A stretch of DNA of 64,000 nucleotides from Trichoplax sp. H2. Its lineage: Eukaryota; Placozoa; Uniplacotomia; Trichoplacea. Both the position numbers and the translations under genes were made by a program. Within the stretch, counting starts at the first letter, position 1. Each line of letters starts with the position of its first letter. The notes under the pieces are model-generated. The model was given only the letters and a program-made list of their open reading frames with translations. It did no database searches and was not told the origin of the DNA. The stretch lies in NCBI GenBank assembly GCA_003344405.1, contig NOWV01000181.1, positions 96,367-160,366 of the forward strand, written 5' to 3'. This document shows positions 46,656 through 60,596 of this stretch, piece by piece.

Positions 46656-48895
46656 CATCCATGTCGAACTAATTTCAATCGAACGCGTAAAAGACACTTT
46701 ATTCTATGACATAACTTTATTGGAGCTCTGCTTCAAGTTGTGTATACTACTATTTCGAGTAGTTGTAATTTTGATGTAAATGCAAGGCATAGTTGCTCCG
46801 GATTGCCTTTACAGTAACAAGATTAATCAGAAATTCTGCCTCGTATAGAATAAGCTATCCAATTTTTCAGGTCCTCAATAACATTGTATAAATTTACTGA
46901 ATCTGCAATCCAATATGTTATAAATGAACTATAAGCTTTGTGTACAAATAGTCGTTTACCTTTTAGTATTAGCAAAACGATATTATGAATGACAAGGTAA
47001 GCGTAGTTGCGCCAAGGATAAACCTGTGAATACGGTGTAAATGGATTATGAGACCTCTTTGATAGCAAAATTAGGATCCCTCGTTTATTGTATTATAAGT
47101 AATCTGTCTGGTATATATGTAATAATACTGTCTAATTGGCGCTCCTAAATATGTCATGTGTTTAAAGTATTCCAATAAGCGATACGAAATGAGTCAGTAT
47201 CGTATTTCGTATTGTAAGCGAACAACTGCAATACTTTGTGCTCAATATCGACTGGTCATTGGCGGATATCCTGCAATACCTTAATCAAAATTATAATGGT
47301 AGACATGACTGACATTAGCCAACTGCACTGATCATGTTAGATTGCCTTCTCTATAATTTTAATGAAGTCAGTGTCGTTAGTTTGTAAATATTTGCTGTTA
47401 AATGATGCTTTATTGCGTTGGTACGTATCAAGCAAACGGTACATGCACAGTTTTAGGAATTCTCTACTAGAATCCTGATGGTGTTAATATTCTTCATCCT
47501 TAGCCTCATTGAAAAATATCCTATACACCTTTGACTGAAATAAAATTATAATTGCGAATTGAATTGCTATTTGCTGTAATGCAAGATGTGTGTTTAGGTC
47601 GCACATATCGGCTAAATTATCATCGTTTATTCTTTATTGGATAATTAGCTGTGCAATCTAATTTCTAAAGATAGCAAAATCTTTTTAGCAATGATAGTTG
47701 GCAGAGTAGAAAAACTTGACCTAATCAATAACTCGTTACTTATGGTTACGGTAGATATAGATCGAAAGAGTACTTTAATTTGAAGATTGATCGTTTACTT
47801 CAGTATTAATAAAAAACATCTCGATTCAAACGAAAATAACGTTACGATATATAGTTTCATTGCGAGTAACGTAATCGCAAATATGAAATAGTCTAAATTG
47901 TTAGCCAATACCATCTGCTTAGAGGCTTAAGTAAATCTATACAATGTACTTTTAAAGCAATAAGAAGAATCTTAAAATCCAACCGCAAGTTGTATATGTA
48001 ATTTAATAAATGAGGTATATGAGATACTTGTACTCTAATTGTAACAAATGCTATCTAATGGATAGAGATAACGTATGCTTTGTATTTAAAGCTAAACATT
48101 ATTAAACATATTCCGGGTAAAATTGCGCATTATTAATTAACTATAAATTCTAAATGGTCTACGGCTGTATCACGTTAAATTAGCAAGATGTGCGATGGCC
48201 TTACAGCGTAATATTGTTATGACGGAGTTTTAGCAGTATTCGAATTAATGGCATAGTCTTATAAATACTGTTAGCCAATACTATATGCTTAGGGGACTAA
48301 GCTCATTGGTGCAGTGCACTTTCAATGGCATTGAAAGAATCCCCAAAGTCAATGCCAAATTGTATATCTTACTAGCTATCAAATAATTATCGAATGTTTG
48401 TGAGTAAAATCTAAATGCTAATTATATGAGACACTTGTACTCCAACTATAGCAATACGATGGAAAGCAAAGTAGCGATAGCGCATGATTTTACTTAAAGC
48501 TAACGTTATGAATTTTACTCGAGGTCAAATTGTATATTAGTCATTCTAAATTCTAAAAAGCCTACAGCTGCAGTACATGAAAACCAGCACGAGATACTGT
48601 GCGGTATAATAACATTACAACTAAATATTGCCATGACGTAATTTTAAACAGAGTCCTAATTAATGACCTAAATAATTCCATATGTTTTCCTGGACAGTTT
48701 TGATATTGGACGCCTTCTATTATATATGGTAAGTCAACTCAATCCGTAGTCGGCAGTAATACAGGTTTTAAAAGTCGTTCTACAGATAGTATATATATAT
48801 AGTCTTTCCACTTAGCAAGAGAGAGTCATTTTATTCCGTCATTAAGCTCCATTTTAACGAAATAATACAAGTCCACTCGTTATTATTATATTAAA
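46656..48895. other. intergenic between CDK8 and the CUB cluster; tandem duplication
   Basis: No gene was recognised. It contains a diverged tandem duplication (47905-48660). Confidence 0.55.
47905..48660 (+). repeat. diverged tandem duplication, about 370-bp unit
   Basis: Halves starting near 47905 and 48270 share GTTAGCCAATAC.AT.TGCTTAG, ACTTGTACTC.AA.T.TA, TTTAAAGCTAA, AAATTCTAAA and TA.GGC.GTAC/TACAGC-like tracts in order. Noncoding. Confidence 0.78.
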
Positions 48896-51455
48896 ATGAA
48901 TTCAAAGGCAGTCAGTATGAGTATAACATTAACAATCTTTCTAACAGGAACTTTTTGTTTCCCTACAGCAATAGGTGAGAATGAGAATTCAGTAATCCTG
49001 TAGAAATACGCTATCCAAATTGGAATGCTGTTAAGAATGCCATATAAGGTTGATAATGACGACGCATTAATAATCTGCTTGGAATTTCTTTTTAGCTCAA
49101 TGCGATATCGCATTAAATTTCACCAAAGGAGAATTTCACTCCATTGATTATCCTCAACATTATCCTGCTAAAAAATGTTCTTATACTATTCAAGCTCCTT
49201 CCGGTTATCATATTATATTGAATTGGCAAAGTTTTCACGTAGGATTGCCGAAGCAAAATGATCGCTGTCCCAGCGATGAAGTTGCAGTTTATAATGGCCG
49301 AATTAGTTTACACCAAGGCCGAGTAACAATGTGCGGCTATGATGGAGAAAGTGTTACATCAAGTGGAAATATTTTAACAGTGGTTTTATCTGGCTACAGC
49401 AATCGAAGGTATACAGGATTTCTGGCTAAATATTTCATAGGTAAGTTATTTTAATCCTCATAACGATATACACACTTGTAAGTATTTGGCCTTTCATTTC
49501 GTTTTGGAAGCATTGATGATTGCTTTGAAACAAAGACTGAGTATATTTAAGTTCATTTACATTTAATATTTCTAATATACGTATCAATGCAGAAGGGTGT
49601 GGGGTTTTTCGTATGGATTTTCTGTATTGTGAGCTGTACCCCTCTCGTTTTACAAGATACTGGAAATTTAACAAATCAGATATATTTTATAAAACGGCTA
49701 TTCTATAAGCTACACATACTGGTATATACGACTACAGAATTTTTAGAGTTACATCACATAAATTGATGAACAATTTTGCGAAATGTAGCCATAATTAGCT
49801 AGAAACTGTGAGAATTACATTAATTCAAATTGTTCGACTTTCTAATGGTTGTTGTTATAGTCAATGAACCAAATATAAGGCCATTGAATATGTGATAGCT
49901 ATCAGTACTTGATCTGAACCTTAATAGCAATGGCAATCCTTTCAGTATAACAGTCTCTATTTATCCATTTATGAATGATTTTTAAGTTACTATTTAATTA
50001 TCTTCTCTGACAAATTAACAAGAGCTTCATGAACAAATTCCAGAAATGATTTCGGCCATGCTCTATAGTAAATCCGGCCTTCAGTAAAATGATATTACTA
50101 ATCTTCTTAGTATGCAATTTCTAAGAAGATTCAGCTTAACTTTTCCCTTAAACATAACCACAATTGAAATAGTATTGCATAGATAGATAATAATTATTAG
50201 ACTGCATTACATAGTTTAAATCGGTAACAATAAAGCGGATAATGCCGATCTGGTCTATTATGACTATCCCTTGCTTCACTGCTTTGGGTTATTTACACAG
50301 AGTAGTTTATAAATAATAATTGAGATTTACAGAGCCTCGTACATAATTGAAATATTTGTAATGAAGCGTCGGTTCGTTATATATTACAGGTACCGTAATC
50401 TCCTAATTAACAGTATTTACTATAGCAATATACGGTAGCAATTTAGGCGTAATAATTTCAGTATTTGCTAAACTGCATATCAACTTAATTCGGGTTTCAG
50501 TTAGCCTAAGCAAGATTTAGTACAAATTCGAGGATAATACAAATACTGTACTAAATTTCGAATTGTTTTTTTTAACTTTATTTCAGAACGCATTAAATGT
50601 GCTAGTATGACCATAACAACAGATATTGGAATGCTTTCTGGCCCGCTAGCTTATCCTTGGGATTGCCTATATACGATACAGCTGGCTTCAAATCGAAATG
50701 TTAACTTTGAGTTATTGCATCATAACGTTTCATTGCGATCTAGCCAGTCCGCCTGCCTATCTTACGTTGCACTATACATTAACAATTTCACACCCAAGAA
50801 CGAAATCTATCAGTTTTGCTTTGATCATATGTTTCCTCCTATGTATTCTTCGAGTTCCAATATCGCATTTGTACGATTTCGTAGTAAGGAGCAGCAAAAT
50901 CCATTCTACGGGCTAACGGTCTTATATCGCTCACGTAAGTTGAAAGTTCAATTGCAGCAAAAGGTGCCATATTTATTCTCTAGTATTGTACGTATATAAT
51001 ATGCATAATTTTGAAGTTATAACTACAGGAATTTTTCAATAATTCAATTTCATTGGCTATTAAATGAGATATAGAATAAAGTATAAAAGTAAAATTCTGA
51101 TACATTTGTACAAGCAAAACCTCACAGCTATAGAAATTTAGTACAGTGTATTTTATTGAATTATTTATTTAAAGCTCAAAATGACATTTTCTTGTGCGTT
51201 GCTATTATTACTAGCTCTACACTTTGATAGCATAATCCACTAATTATTGCTATTGCTTTTGTAGATTTTGTTACTCATTCTTCTCCTACAAAAAAAACAT
51301 CGGTGCCAGAACATAACATAGCTGTTAGAATTGTCTTAATCATAGCTATAGCATCAGTAGCATTGACCGCTATTTGCTGCTCTGGATATCATGGGCGAAA
51401 ATACTACAACAGACGTATTGAAAATCCTGAAGAAGTAGAGCCACTACAGCAATGA
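48896..51455 (+). CDS. type I membrane protein, signal peptide-CUB-CUB-TM (320 aa), cluster member 1
   Basis: Exons: 48896-48974, 49096-49440, 50587-50934, 51265-51455. All introns are phase 1. Exon 1 (ATG 48896) encodes a signal peptide of about 26 residues with a hydrophobic core. Exon 2 (345 nt) is one CUB domain (about 27-141) with four Cys (A-Q-C-D, K-K-C-S-Y, D-R-C-P-S-D, T-M-C-G-Y) and V-A-V-Y-N-G. Exon 3 (348 nt) is a second, more diverged CUB (about 142-257; I-K-C-A-S-M, W-D-C-L-Y-T-I, Y-Q-F-C-F, S-S-S-S-N-I-A-F). Exon 4 encodes a short stalk, a transmembrane helix (about 277-296), C-C, and a basic then acidic cytoplasmic tail of about 24 residues ending P-L-Q-Q. An AATAAA at 51497 fits the 3' end. 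CUB domains bind proteins or glycans outside the cell; the ligand is unknown. It lacks the extra juxtamembrane module of the two neighbours. Confidence 0.92.
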
Positions 51456-51496
51456 GTGACAATAGCTATAGCTCTAGAGATGCGAGAAATTTTAAC

Positions 51497-51502
51497 AATA
51501 AA
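51497..51502 (+). terminator. polyadenylation signal AATAAA of CUB gene 1
   Basis: Canonical hexamer 42 nt downstream of the TGA at 51453-51455. Confidence 0.65.
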
Positions 51503-53793
51503 GAAAGGCATATCAAAAATTTCTATCGACGAACTTATGGCAATATATCATGATTCGGAAATTGACTAATGAGTAAAAATTTTTCATATAATAATGGCAT
51601 ATCACTTATGATGGTTTGCCGATCGAACTGATGGAGATTATACTCTATAAAACAATACGGGTTTGCCTTCATTATCTTTATAATATCATTTTTGGTTTGG
51701 TAGTAATCATGTAAATGCTACCGTTAATTACTGACAGATTGAGTCGCTTGCTGCACTTCACGATAGGCCCATTTGGAAATATTTAAATTCTAGATTTAAT
51801 AAAACTAGACTACTATATGCATACTAAATAGTAAGCTTATTAGTAATACAAGTACTAATCTTGGTACTATTTGAGCTGTATATGTAGTTTATAACAAGAA
51901 TTATAGGCATGAGATTTTTCCCCAAACATAATAATTTATAAAATTATGGCTGAATTATATTATCCGAACACAATTAAGTTAAGATATCTAGTACTTATTA
52001 AAAGATATGAAAACCCTTTAGACTGTCATCAATTACTATGCCGGGTCTGAAAGTACAATAATATTGCGAATTTTTTTGTCTATCAACGGTAATTAAACTC
52101 GGCAAGTAGATGATACTAAATTTTGCTAGCATATTGTAATACTACTTACGGATAATTCTATAAATTTAAACTTATAGTACTCTTTAAAATTTTCGACGGT
52201 AATTTTTAAACATGCAGATAAAGTAATATCATATTATAGAAAATAATTAATATCTAATATTTACCAGAATGCTTATATATGCACCTTATTTATTTATCTT
52301 ATAAAACTAATCGTTGATGAAACATATAATAAATTAATCTAAAGTAAAAGCACCTGAGTTATTCCAGAAGAACTAATAGACAAATTATATACTAAATTTT
52401 AAAGAAATCTTTATTATAGGATTAGAATAGTATGCCTTTAAGCATTGTGTTAGATATTAATTACAGTTTTTATTAGACAATGTATAGATTAGTATAACTA
52501 CGCTTTAATTTATAGCATTTATAATACTGTAGTTTCTTAATTGTGTTATTTATAAACTCACTACTATATATTCTTATAGAGGGCAGATTGATAACTTGGA
52601 ACACCAAAATTTATACTAGCTCTATACAAAATACATATAAAAATTTTTAAGAGCACTCATTCTCGTTTTACTACTGTTATACCTTAACATTGATAGTGAT
52701 ACATAAAATTTATTCGTAATTTTTATATGTAAAAATATTGACCAAATAGAATCGAATAATTGCAATAGTAACTCATAGTGAGATAGCTCAATATTTTGCA
52801 TAACCTGTTACTTCAGTGATGTCATAGAGTGAACTATTTATAACTTTACATTCGTATTGTTTGTTTGCATACCTTTATTAAATCCAATAAAAGCTTTGAA
52901 AAAATTAAAATATATCGGCATGACAACGTTGAACGTAATCTGCGTTACTTGTATCCTATTAATTCAGGTCGAAAGAATGTGTTATATATCTGCTACTTAT
53001 ATTCAAGGAGGCCTTTTTCCTTCCTTTACCTTAAGGTGAGTTAATTCTGTTTGGGATTACGTTACTTCTGGACGTGCATGCGCATTCATTTCCGGTTCCT
53101 AGCTATATCATAATAATGCCGTATCATACCTATAGCAGCCTATAACTAACTAAAGTTTGTAACGAAAAAACTAAAACTGCGAGCTTACTAGTAATGATAT
53201 TCAACTACTTTCAATCCACTATCATTAGAGGGCTGCAGTACCTGCACATCTCCCTTTTACTATTAGCTAATCAACGAAAGTAGATTAAATACCAAGCAGT
53301 CTATTGCCACATGAATATCAATTAAGATTGCGTACGTAACGTTACAAACAGATACACTTATGTCATAAAAATATCTATTTAATACTCTAAAAATATAATA
53401 ATTAACATTAAATTTCTAGTTGTCAAGTGATAATTATGTTACTGCTAGTTAGCGCAAGTTACACCTTAGGACAGAAATAAATATTATCTCACTTTGTCGA
53501 CATAACTTTATGTCGCTTTTTAAAGGTTGCTTAAATTGCTTTAATTACATGTACTGCATTTAGAAAACTCTGTATCAGATTTTTTACCCTATTAGCTTAA
53601 TCTTTACCTATCACCTATTCATTCACTACGGTACCCTTTTCTGCTTTTGAATTTAATTTTGAAGACATGAGAATGATTTAAAATACTAAGATCAGATGAA
53701 AGTAGCTTATAAATTTTCTGATGCTGCAAAATAATTACATTTCCTAACACTAATTAGGCGATTTTATTTATGTTTTAGAAGCAGATATCGAAA
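51503..53793. other. intergenic between CUB genes 1 and 2, nothing recognised
   Basis: AT-rich. A 60-codon open frame at 52857-53039 has no recognisable domain. No CUB-like exon was found. Confidence 0.5.
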
Positions 53794-56096
53794 ATGAAGG
53801 TTGTCTTATTAACATTATTGTTCTTTATTACCATTGCCACGACCGTTCAGGGTGAGTTTTATAATTAAATAATCTCAATTAACCATTTTCTTTATTTTAT
53901 TCTCAGTTACTCTAAGTTACAACTAATTAAAGACCGACAACCTTTGTATAGCGTTAGGACTAGCGTCATTTATTTATGGACTTTTCTCTCAGTCCGTTGT
54001 AGCTATGTTCTGTTTAATTTAATCATCGGTGTTTGAGTAACCTTTTATTTCAATTCTTAATAGCAAGTTGCAATATCACACTAACATCAAGGAGTGGCAG
54101 TTTTAAAAGCCCATATTATCCTCAAATGTATAATCGCACATATTGTTACTACTCCATTTTCGTTCCCAGTGGCTACATAATTCGATTACATTGGCAGACA
54201 TTTGATGTTGGCACACCTCAGACTTTCAGCAAATGTCATGGCGATAAAGTAACAGTTTATAATGGATACAAAAGACCAGGTACTAAGAAAGTGGAGCTGT
54301 GTGGTCAAAAGAAAAAGTCTTTTTCTTCAACATCCAATCGTCTTACGGTTGTGTTCGATGGACGCACTAGTCGCAAATATCGAGGCTTCTATGCAGTTTA
54401 TGATACAAGTAAGTCTTCCTCTCTTCATCATCAACAAAATTAATAGAAATTATACTTAACAATTTTAATTAAAACAAGGTAACACAAATTATACTATTTG
54501 TTCTGTCCTTGTAGTAACCCCTATCGTAATGAGCAGCTACTAATTAAACTTATTCCAACAATTTAACTATATAGCTGTTATTTAGAATTTGACTTTCTTT
54601 GCAAGTAAAACTTTTTGGTATGATATTCGGCTTGGATTTTAATTGTAATAGAATTAATGCGTACTTTAGATACCCCGATGGCACGGTATGATTTTAAAAT
54701 GATAGATTATTTTTTAAATTAGCAGCCAACCAATTTACTATATATTGGCCAACTGCAGCAGGACAAATTCATTATTAACTACCGTACCTACGCAAAGATT
54801 TCATTGAAGCACAAATCTAACAGCACGTATTAATTTCGATGGATCTTAATCTCAAAGAGCAAATACAATTGATCGTTCTTGGACCATCTTTAGAGAACGA
54901 CATTGCATCTAATACCTGATAGTAACAATTAAATTGATGCCTTACTTTCCTATTTGATAGATTAGTATCAAACTATAAAATCTTCCTGCTAACGACTGAG
55001 GGTCGACATTAAAGCCGAGTATTAAATAACAGTAACTTGCAATTATGGCTAAATTTTAAGATCGATGTCTAGCTTGTACTTATGTAGTAGGATAGATAGA
55101 ATAACAAGGTAGCTTCCATTAATAATAATATAGAAATGCTAAGTTGTAATAGCATTTGCTTATATTACACAAACTAGATTTATATGGCTGCAATGCATGC
55201 TGAACTTGTTGATTGAATAGACAGAAATAGCTAAACTCTTAATTATTATCCGGCTAAAGAATTTTATCGTTTATATTAAGCTTTACCATCAATCACCGGC
55301 ACTCCGAAGAGACCTGTTACTCCTTCTCGTGTGAGTACCTCCTCTTATATCTCCAAGACAGTAATTTTCAAAAATTCAACTTGTACCCGCTATCAATGGT
55401 ACCATAATACACCACAAGGAAAAGTCCCCTACAAAATAACGATTACTTGTACGAAAGGTAAATTTTATTCTTTGCTTCTTAACTTAGTCAATCACAAGGA
55501 CGCATTCAATTGCTATTCAAAGATACAATTCTGCAGTGACTACAGGATTAAAATTGGCTAAAATTTCCTGGTACTGTTACGGTTAATTGGATTAAATTAT
55601 AAATTCTAGTTTTTCAAAATCAATTTTCTCAGTATACTTATAATCAAGCTTACTCAGTTAGTAAAAACTTTTAAATGTTACGTATAGCTACAGGATAAGC
55701 AATTAGTACCTTTGATAAACTTGAATAACATTCAGACCGATGATATTTCAATCAGAATATGGACGATTTAAAGTAATAACAGTCATCGTACGATATAGTT
55801 GCACCCTTTACAACGTTTTGTTCGTCGTTTTAAGTACAAATTTGTTACCTGCGCGAGTTGCATCTTCAGCAAATTTCCATACAAAGCAAAACTATACTCA
55901 GATTCTACTGGTTGCGATATTAGTGTTAACGCTTTCTTACTATTTGTAATTATTTTTGTGTTACATGATTTCTATTATAGGTGTGAGCGTGGTTACCATT
56001 ATTGCTGTATCGGTTAGTATTTTCATTTGTGCAATAATTGCAGGAATTTTTTACACTATTAAAAGACGACGAGGACCTCATTTTGTTAGGCTATAA
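53794..56096 (+). CDS. type I membrane protein, signal peptide-CUB-juxtamembrane module-TM (231 aa), cluster member 2
   Basis: Exons: 53794-53851, 54064-54408, 55281-55457, 55981-56096, all joined in phase 1. Signal peptide about 1-19 (M-K-V-V-L-L-T-L-L-F-F-I). One CUB domain (20-134, again exactly 345 nt): S-C-N-I-T-L-T, G-S-F-K-S-P-Y-Y-P, H-W-Q-T-F-D-V-G, G-D-K-V-T-V-Y-N-G, R-L-T-V-V-F-D-G. Exon 3 (135-193) has a Pro/Thr/Ser-rich start, then I-F-K-N-S-T-C and W-Y-H-N-T-P-Q-G-K-V with a final I-T-C, matching the module of cluster member 3. Exon 4 is a transmembrane helix (about 196-218) and a short basic tail (K-R-R-R-G-P-H-F-V-R-L). Extracellular binding role likely; the short tail shows no signalling motif. 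Intron 54409-55280 is where the siblings have further CUB exons; none is visible here. Confidence 0.92.
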
Positions 56097-56539
56097 AGCG
56101 AGTGGACCACATCAGCACATAAAATTTGCTGGAATACACAACATCCTTATATACAGTTGTTTCCAATTAGCGGTAACAATTACGAATATGATTATGTTAT
56201 TAGTGCAAAAGATGCGCCGGTTTTAGTGTCGTAGGAAACTACAGCGATCGCAGCATTTCGTTCTTATTCGGAGTCTTGTTAATTAATAATAGATGTTATT
56301 CGTAATTCTCGTTTACAATCTTCGGCTTCTACAGTATACATACTAAGAATATAAGTATTGAAAGCAATGTAATAGCGATTGTCTATTAACTTGAAGTACT
56401 AGTCTGCATTTGGGTAGGTTCTAGATAATGAAAATTCAGAAATTACTGTATCCCGTAGAATTTCGTTCTAATGAGTTTACTAAGTTTAGTAAGTGGATCG
56501 ATGTTATTCATAACTATTAATTGCGATCTTTGGATTTGT

Positions 56540-58475
56540 AAACAAAGTTAGAATACAAGTAGTTAAAACAAGACAATTCGCAACAGCAGAGATTTATGTT
56601 AACGAAAACCATGCAATAAACTATTTTATTCCAAATCGTCTGTGATTAGAATTTGTTGGAGAATTCCAAAAAAGCAGATCTATTACAACATATTTGGTAA
56701 ATATCGATGGCAATATGTTTTATATCTCCAAAATTAGCGTAGAACTATGCAAACCGAAGCGTACACGTAGTTAAAGTAATGCAAGAGAGGTTTTTGTGAG
56801 CGAAAAACCAATAATAAACTGCTTGTATTCAGTATCGTTAGTGATTAAAATTTGTTGAAGAATGCAAAAGAAGCAGGTTTATGGCTCCTTATTTAGGCAA
56901 TATCAATAGCAATAGTAATCATAACCTCAAAATCAGTCTAGAACATTGTGAACTTAAGGGATACAAATAGTTAAAGCAACGCAACAGATATTATCTTCTT
57001 TGTAGTGGAGATTATAACCTGCTGTTAGAGATGTTTGTTCACGATAGACTGGAAAATACAGTAACCACAGAATTTCCGTCTTATACTTAGTCTAGTACGT
57101 GAATCGATGTTGATCATAACTTTTATATGTGATTTGCAGCTTTTAAACAAGGTAAGTAGATGACCAGTTATAGCAACGCTGCAGAAATTGTCCCCTTGCA
57201 TTTGATAGTCTGCAACTGGAGAAGTTTATATTAACGAGAATCCCGTAATAAACCATTTATTTCGAATTATTTGTGATTTCAATTTGTTGGAGATTCCAAA
57301 AGAAGCACATTCATAACACCTCATTTAGGCAATATAAACAGCTGTATGCTTAACATCATAATAATCATTCTTGAACATTGCAAGTATTAAGAATTGCTCC
57401 GCGACGAGTAATATGCATTAACACATAGACTTCTCAACTCTCATGTGAAGACAAGAAGTGATCGTACTGATGTTGTACCCGACTTTGTATACCATATCTA
57501 CGCATACCATAATCGTATGATACTCCCACATTGTACAGTAATCTATTCCATAAAGATACATGCATCATAAACATCATGAAGTCATATTACAATTTCAACG
57601 AGTGCTGGTAACTGTCACAACCCTCACTTGTGGCAAAGGAAAGTAAAGAACTCTAGTGTAGTTACTTAAAACTTGGGCTATTTCTCCCAGTACTTTCAGT
57701 TTCTATGAGAGAAGTATTTGAGAACTCGATTTCTCGGCTGATCTCCATAGACAACTGACTAATTATTACACCATTCTTCACGATATGAGTCTTGCCGTTT
57801 CTTGAGCAATTACTAACTTTATTCTACAAACACACGCGCTTAAATAGGTTTCTACAGTGAATTCCAATATTAACGAGTGAGAATTCATGCTTTACAAGTT
57901 ACATTAATTAGTATAATACCATTACTAAATATACATGTCGATATTCTCAGACTTAGATAGCTACAAGCTATCAGGTGTTAAGACGCTTAACCTTCGTCCA
58001 TATACGGCTCAATTTTTAGAGATTAACACACCTTATAAACCTACAGTAAATTAACTGCTAACAACTTCTATTTTTATCTCATTTCTATCATCCTATTATC
58101 AGCTACAAGCGCATTAAACATAGCACATAACCTTATCTTAACTATTCATAAGCATTCACTAATCTACAGTTACTTAATTAGTAACGGCGTACCGTGACAG
58201 TAACATAACTTTATTGCTTGTTACTCTACACATTTTACAACTACTGACGTAACAGCAAGTAAAAGCAAACAAGTAATTAAAGCGACAAAATAGAGATTAT
58301 CTTCTCTGTGCTTGGAATGATAATCTGTAACTGGAAAGATTCTTGTCAACAAGAAGGCTGTAACAAAGTGTTTTATTCTGAATTGTTTGCGATTAGAATT
58401 TGTTGGAAAATTCAGAAGAAGCAGATTTACATTGCCCAATTTGGTTAATATCAATAGTAACGTGTTTCATAACTT
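56540..58475 (+). repeat. four diverged copies of a 200-250-bp unit
   Basis: Copies lie near 56540-56760, 56770-56960, 57120-57330 and 58250-58470. Shared tracts: AATAAAC(T/C)(A/G)TTT(A)TT, GTGATTA.AATTTGTTG(G/A)A, (A/T)TTC(C/A)AAAAGAAGCA, TTTAGGCAATAT(C/A)AA(T/C)AG and GTA..TGTTT. Noncoding, unknown origin. Confidence 0.8.
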
Positions 58476-59289
58476 TTTCTCTCCCAAATTTTGAATATTC
58501 TCATACTAGTGTATCACTTATAGTAACATAACCTAACAATAAAAGTAGCCTATTAATTTGCTTATCTACATTAATGCCCATGCCATTCGATAAAAAGAAT
58601 CATACAAGCTCCAAAGTATGATTACAATTAACGCACGCGGCTATCACAGATATACAACTTTCATCTTGCAGTAGTCAGCAATCCATCAAGAATAATATAT
58701 GCACAAATGCATGCATGAATGGAATGATCGCTGCTATTTCACAGGTATGCAACTATTAAAGTATTAGTTAAACAATCCATAACCATCATCAAATAGAACT
58801 ACCTTGGAATGATAACAATTCTATCCCCGATAATTATGACAAGCATGATGAATTGATGATGTCAGTGAGAGAATGCGCAGAATAATCTTTTCATCAAATA
58901 GAAAAAATAAATCTGTGGTTGGCATTCTAGTGGATATATGATCTTTGTTAAAGAGCTCAACAGGACTTAATTTTAGCGATTCATATGTTAATTAATGCTT
59001 GCCACATTGATCAGTAACGTCGTTATTATTACCCTATTGACAGTTATTAACGAAGGCTATACAGTAGATTCATTAAAGGAAAAGAAAAATTGCCGTCATT
59101 CTATTCAAGAAGCTCTCTATTAAGGCTAGGAAGGATAGTTAACGGAACTTTTTATCTAAGTTATCAGGAAATTTCGTGATAGACATACGATTTGGTAAGT
59201 TGAAATTCTCTTACTCGGTTTACGGATTCCTTCTCGGTTATCATGATGCAACAATGAATAGTGAAAGATATTGTCCACGGCAACGATTG

Positions 59290-59670
59290 TGCCTCATGCT
59301 GGTCAAATCGAGCAGTATCTTTAATCATTGAGCATAACTTTTAGCACTCTTTGGGAAAGTAAAAATTATTTTTAAGTCACAATTGAAACAATATCTTTCA
59401 AAATCTTCCTTAGCTACTTAAAGTAAGATCATGATATAGTTTACTAACTAGTAAAGCTATCTTAGTAAAAGATAGAGTCCTTAGGATCGAACATGATGGA
59501 TGCTTGTCAACCCTAGTATCTTTAATTAAGCATTGAATATAAAACTTTAGCACTCCTTTAGGAAAGTGAAGTTTATTTTCAACTCAAGCTAAAAATATCA
59601 TCTTTCAGTGTCGTTCTTAGCTACTAAAAATAAGACCATAAAGCAGTTCACTATCTCATGAAGCTATCAG
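59290..59670 (+). repeat. diverged tandem pair, about 190-bp unit
   Basis: Both halves contain GTATCTTTAAT(C/T), CTTTTAGCACTC or CTTTAGCACTCCTTT, GGAAAGT(A/G)AA, TTCTTAGCTACT and TAAGACCAT or TAAGATCAT, in order. Confidence 0.78.
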
Positions 59671-60596
59671 ATTTTAGTCTGGCAAATGATTTCTAAAATT
59701 TTAATGTATAGGTTACGATTAATATACGTAAGTTTTTTAGGTGTAGAATATCATGGACAGAAGTCAACAGGTCGCTCGCTTTACATCATCCTTCGTCTAA
59801 TTACTTGCCATATACGTCTAATAGACTGTAATTTCCACCATAAAATTAGTTTATTGCAATGGGTTAAGTCTTAATCATGACAACAAATTAACTTTCGTAT
59901 CAAACTTAGTGATCACTGCCAATTTCTATAGGTTTATTTGAAAGAATCGTAGATTTAAACCAATCAAGGAGACAGCTTCGCTTATATTTCACAGCTAGTA
60001 AAATCTTATCAGGTTCCTTTACCATCAGTCATTCTACGTCAAACGATGCCTTAAATGATATATTACTTTGAAGAAGGTTTACAAAGGTTCATAAGTACAC
60101 CTTTTAGGCTGTAATTTAAGACAAAGATAGATAGTGTCCTCAAATATAACCTTTACAGTTTCTATTGCAAAGGATTCTGATGGATGGCAAGTCAAATTTT
60201 GAGAAAAAGATGTTCGAAATGGCATCTTATAATGCCTTTTCTCATGCTTACTAAAAGCATATATGCATATGCCTAAGCATCTTATACTTAGAGGCTCAGC
60301 AAGATTCAACTCAAGATAGTAAAAGTAGATATCGAAAACAGTTACGCAAATTGTATCAGAAATAGTGGCTAGTATGCCGATTTTGACAAATTATGATAGG
60401 CTTAATAAATATCCATAAACTTCTCTCTATACCAGTAATAACGTAATAAGCAAAGAAAGAACTAAAAAAAGACGCTATATTTTTATTTACTCTTATTCCT
60501 TCCATACCATTTTATCGATATCGAACTTAAAATCAAATTGTTTCTCTAAGAGTTGAATTCTAACTTTTCCCCAGAATACAAAAAACCCTTTCCGCC

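Larger units (their letters stand above)
56097..60596. other. 4.5-kb intergenic region with two families of local repeats
   Basis: No exon was recognised. It holds four diverged copies of one unit (56540-58475) and a tandem pair (59290-59670), listed separately. Confidence 0.55.
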
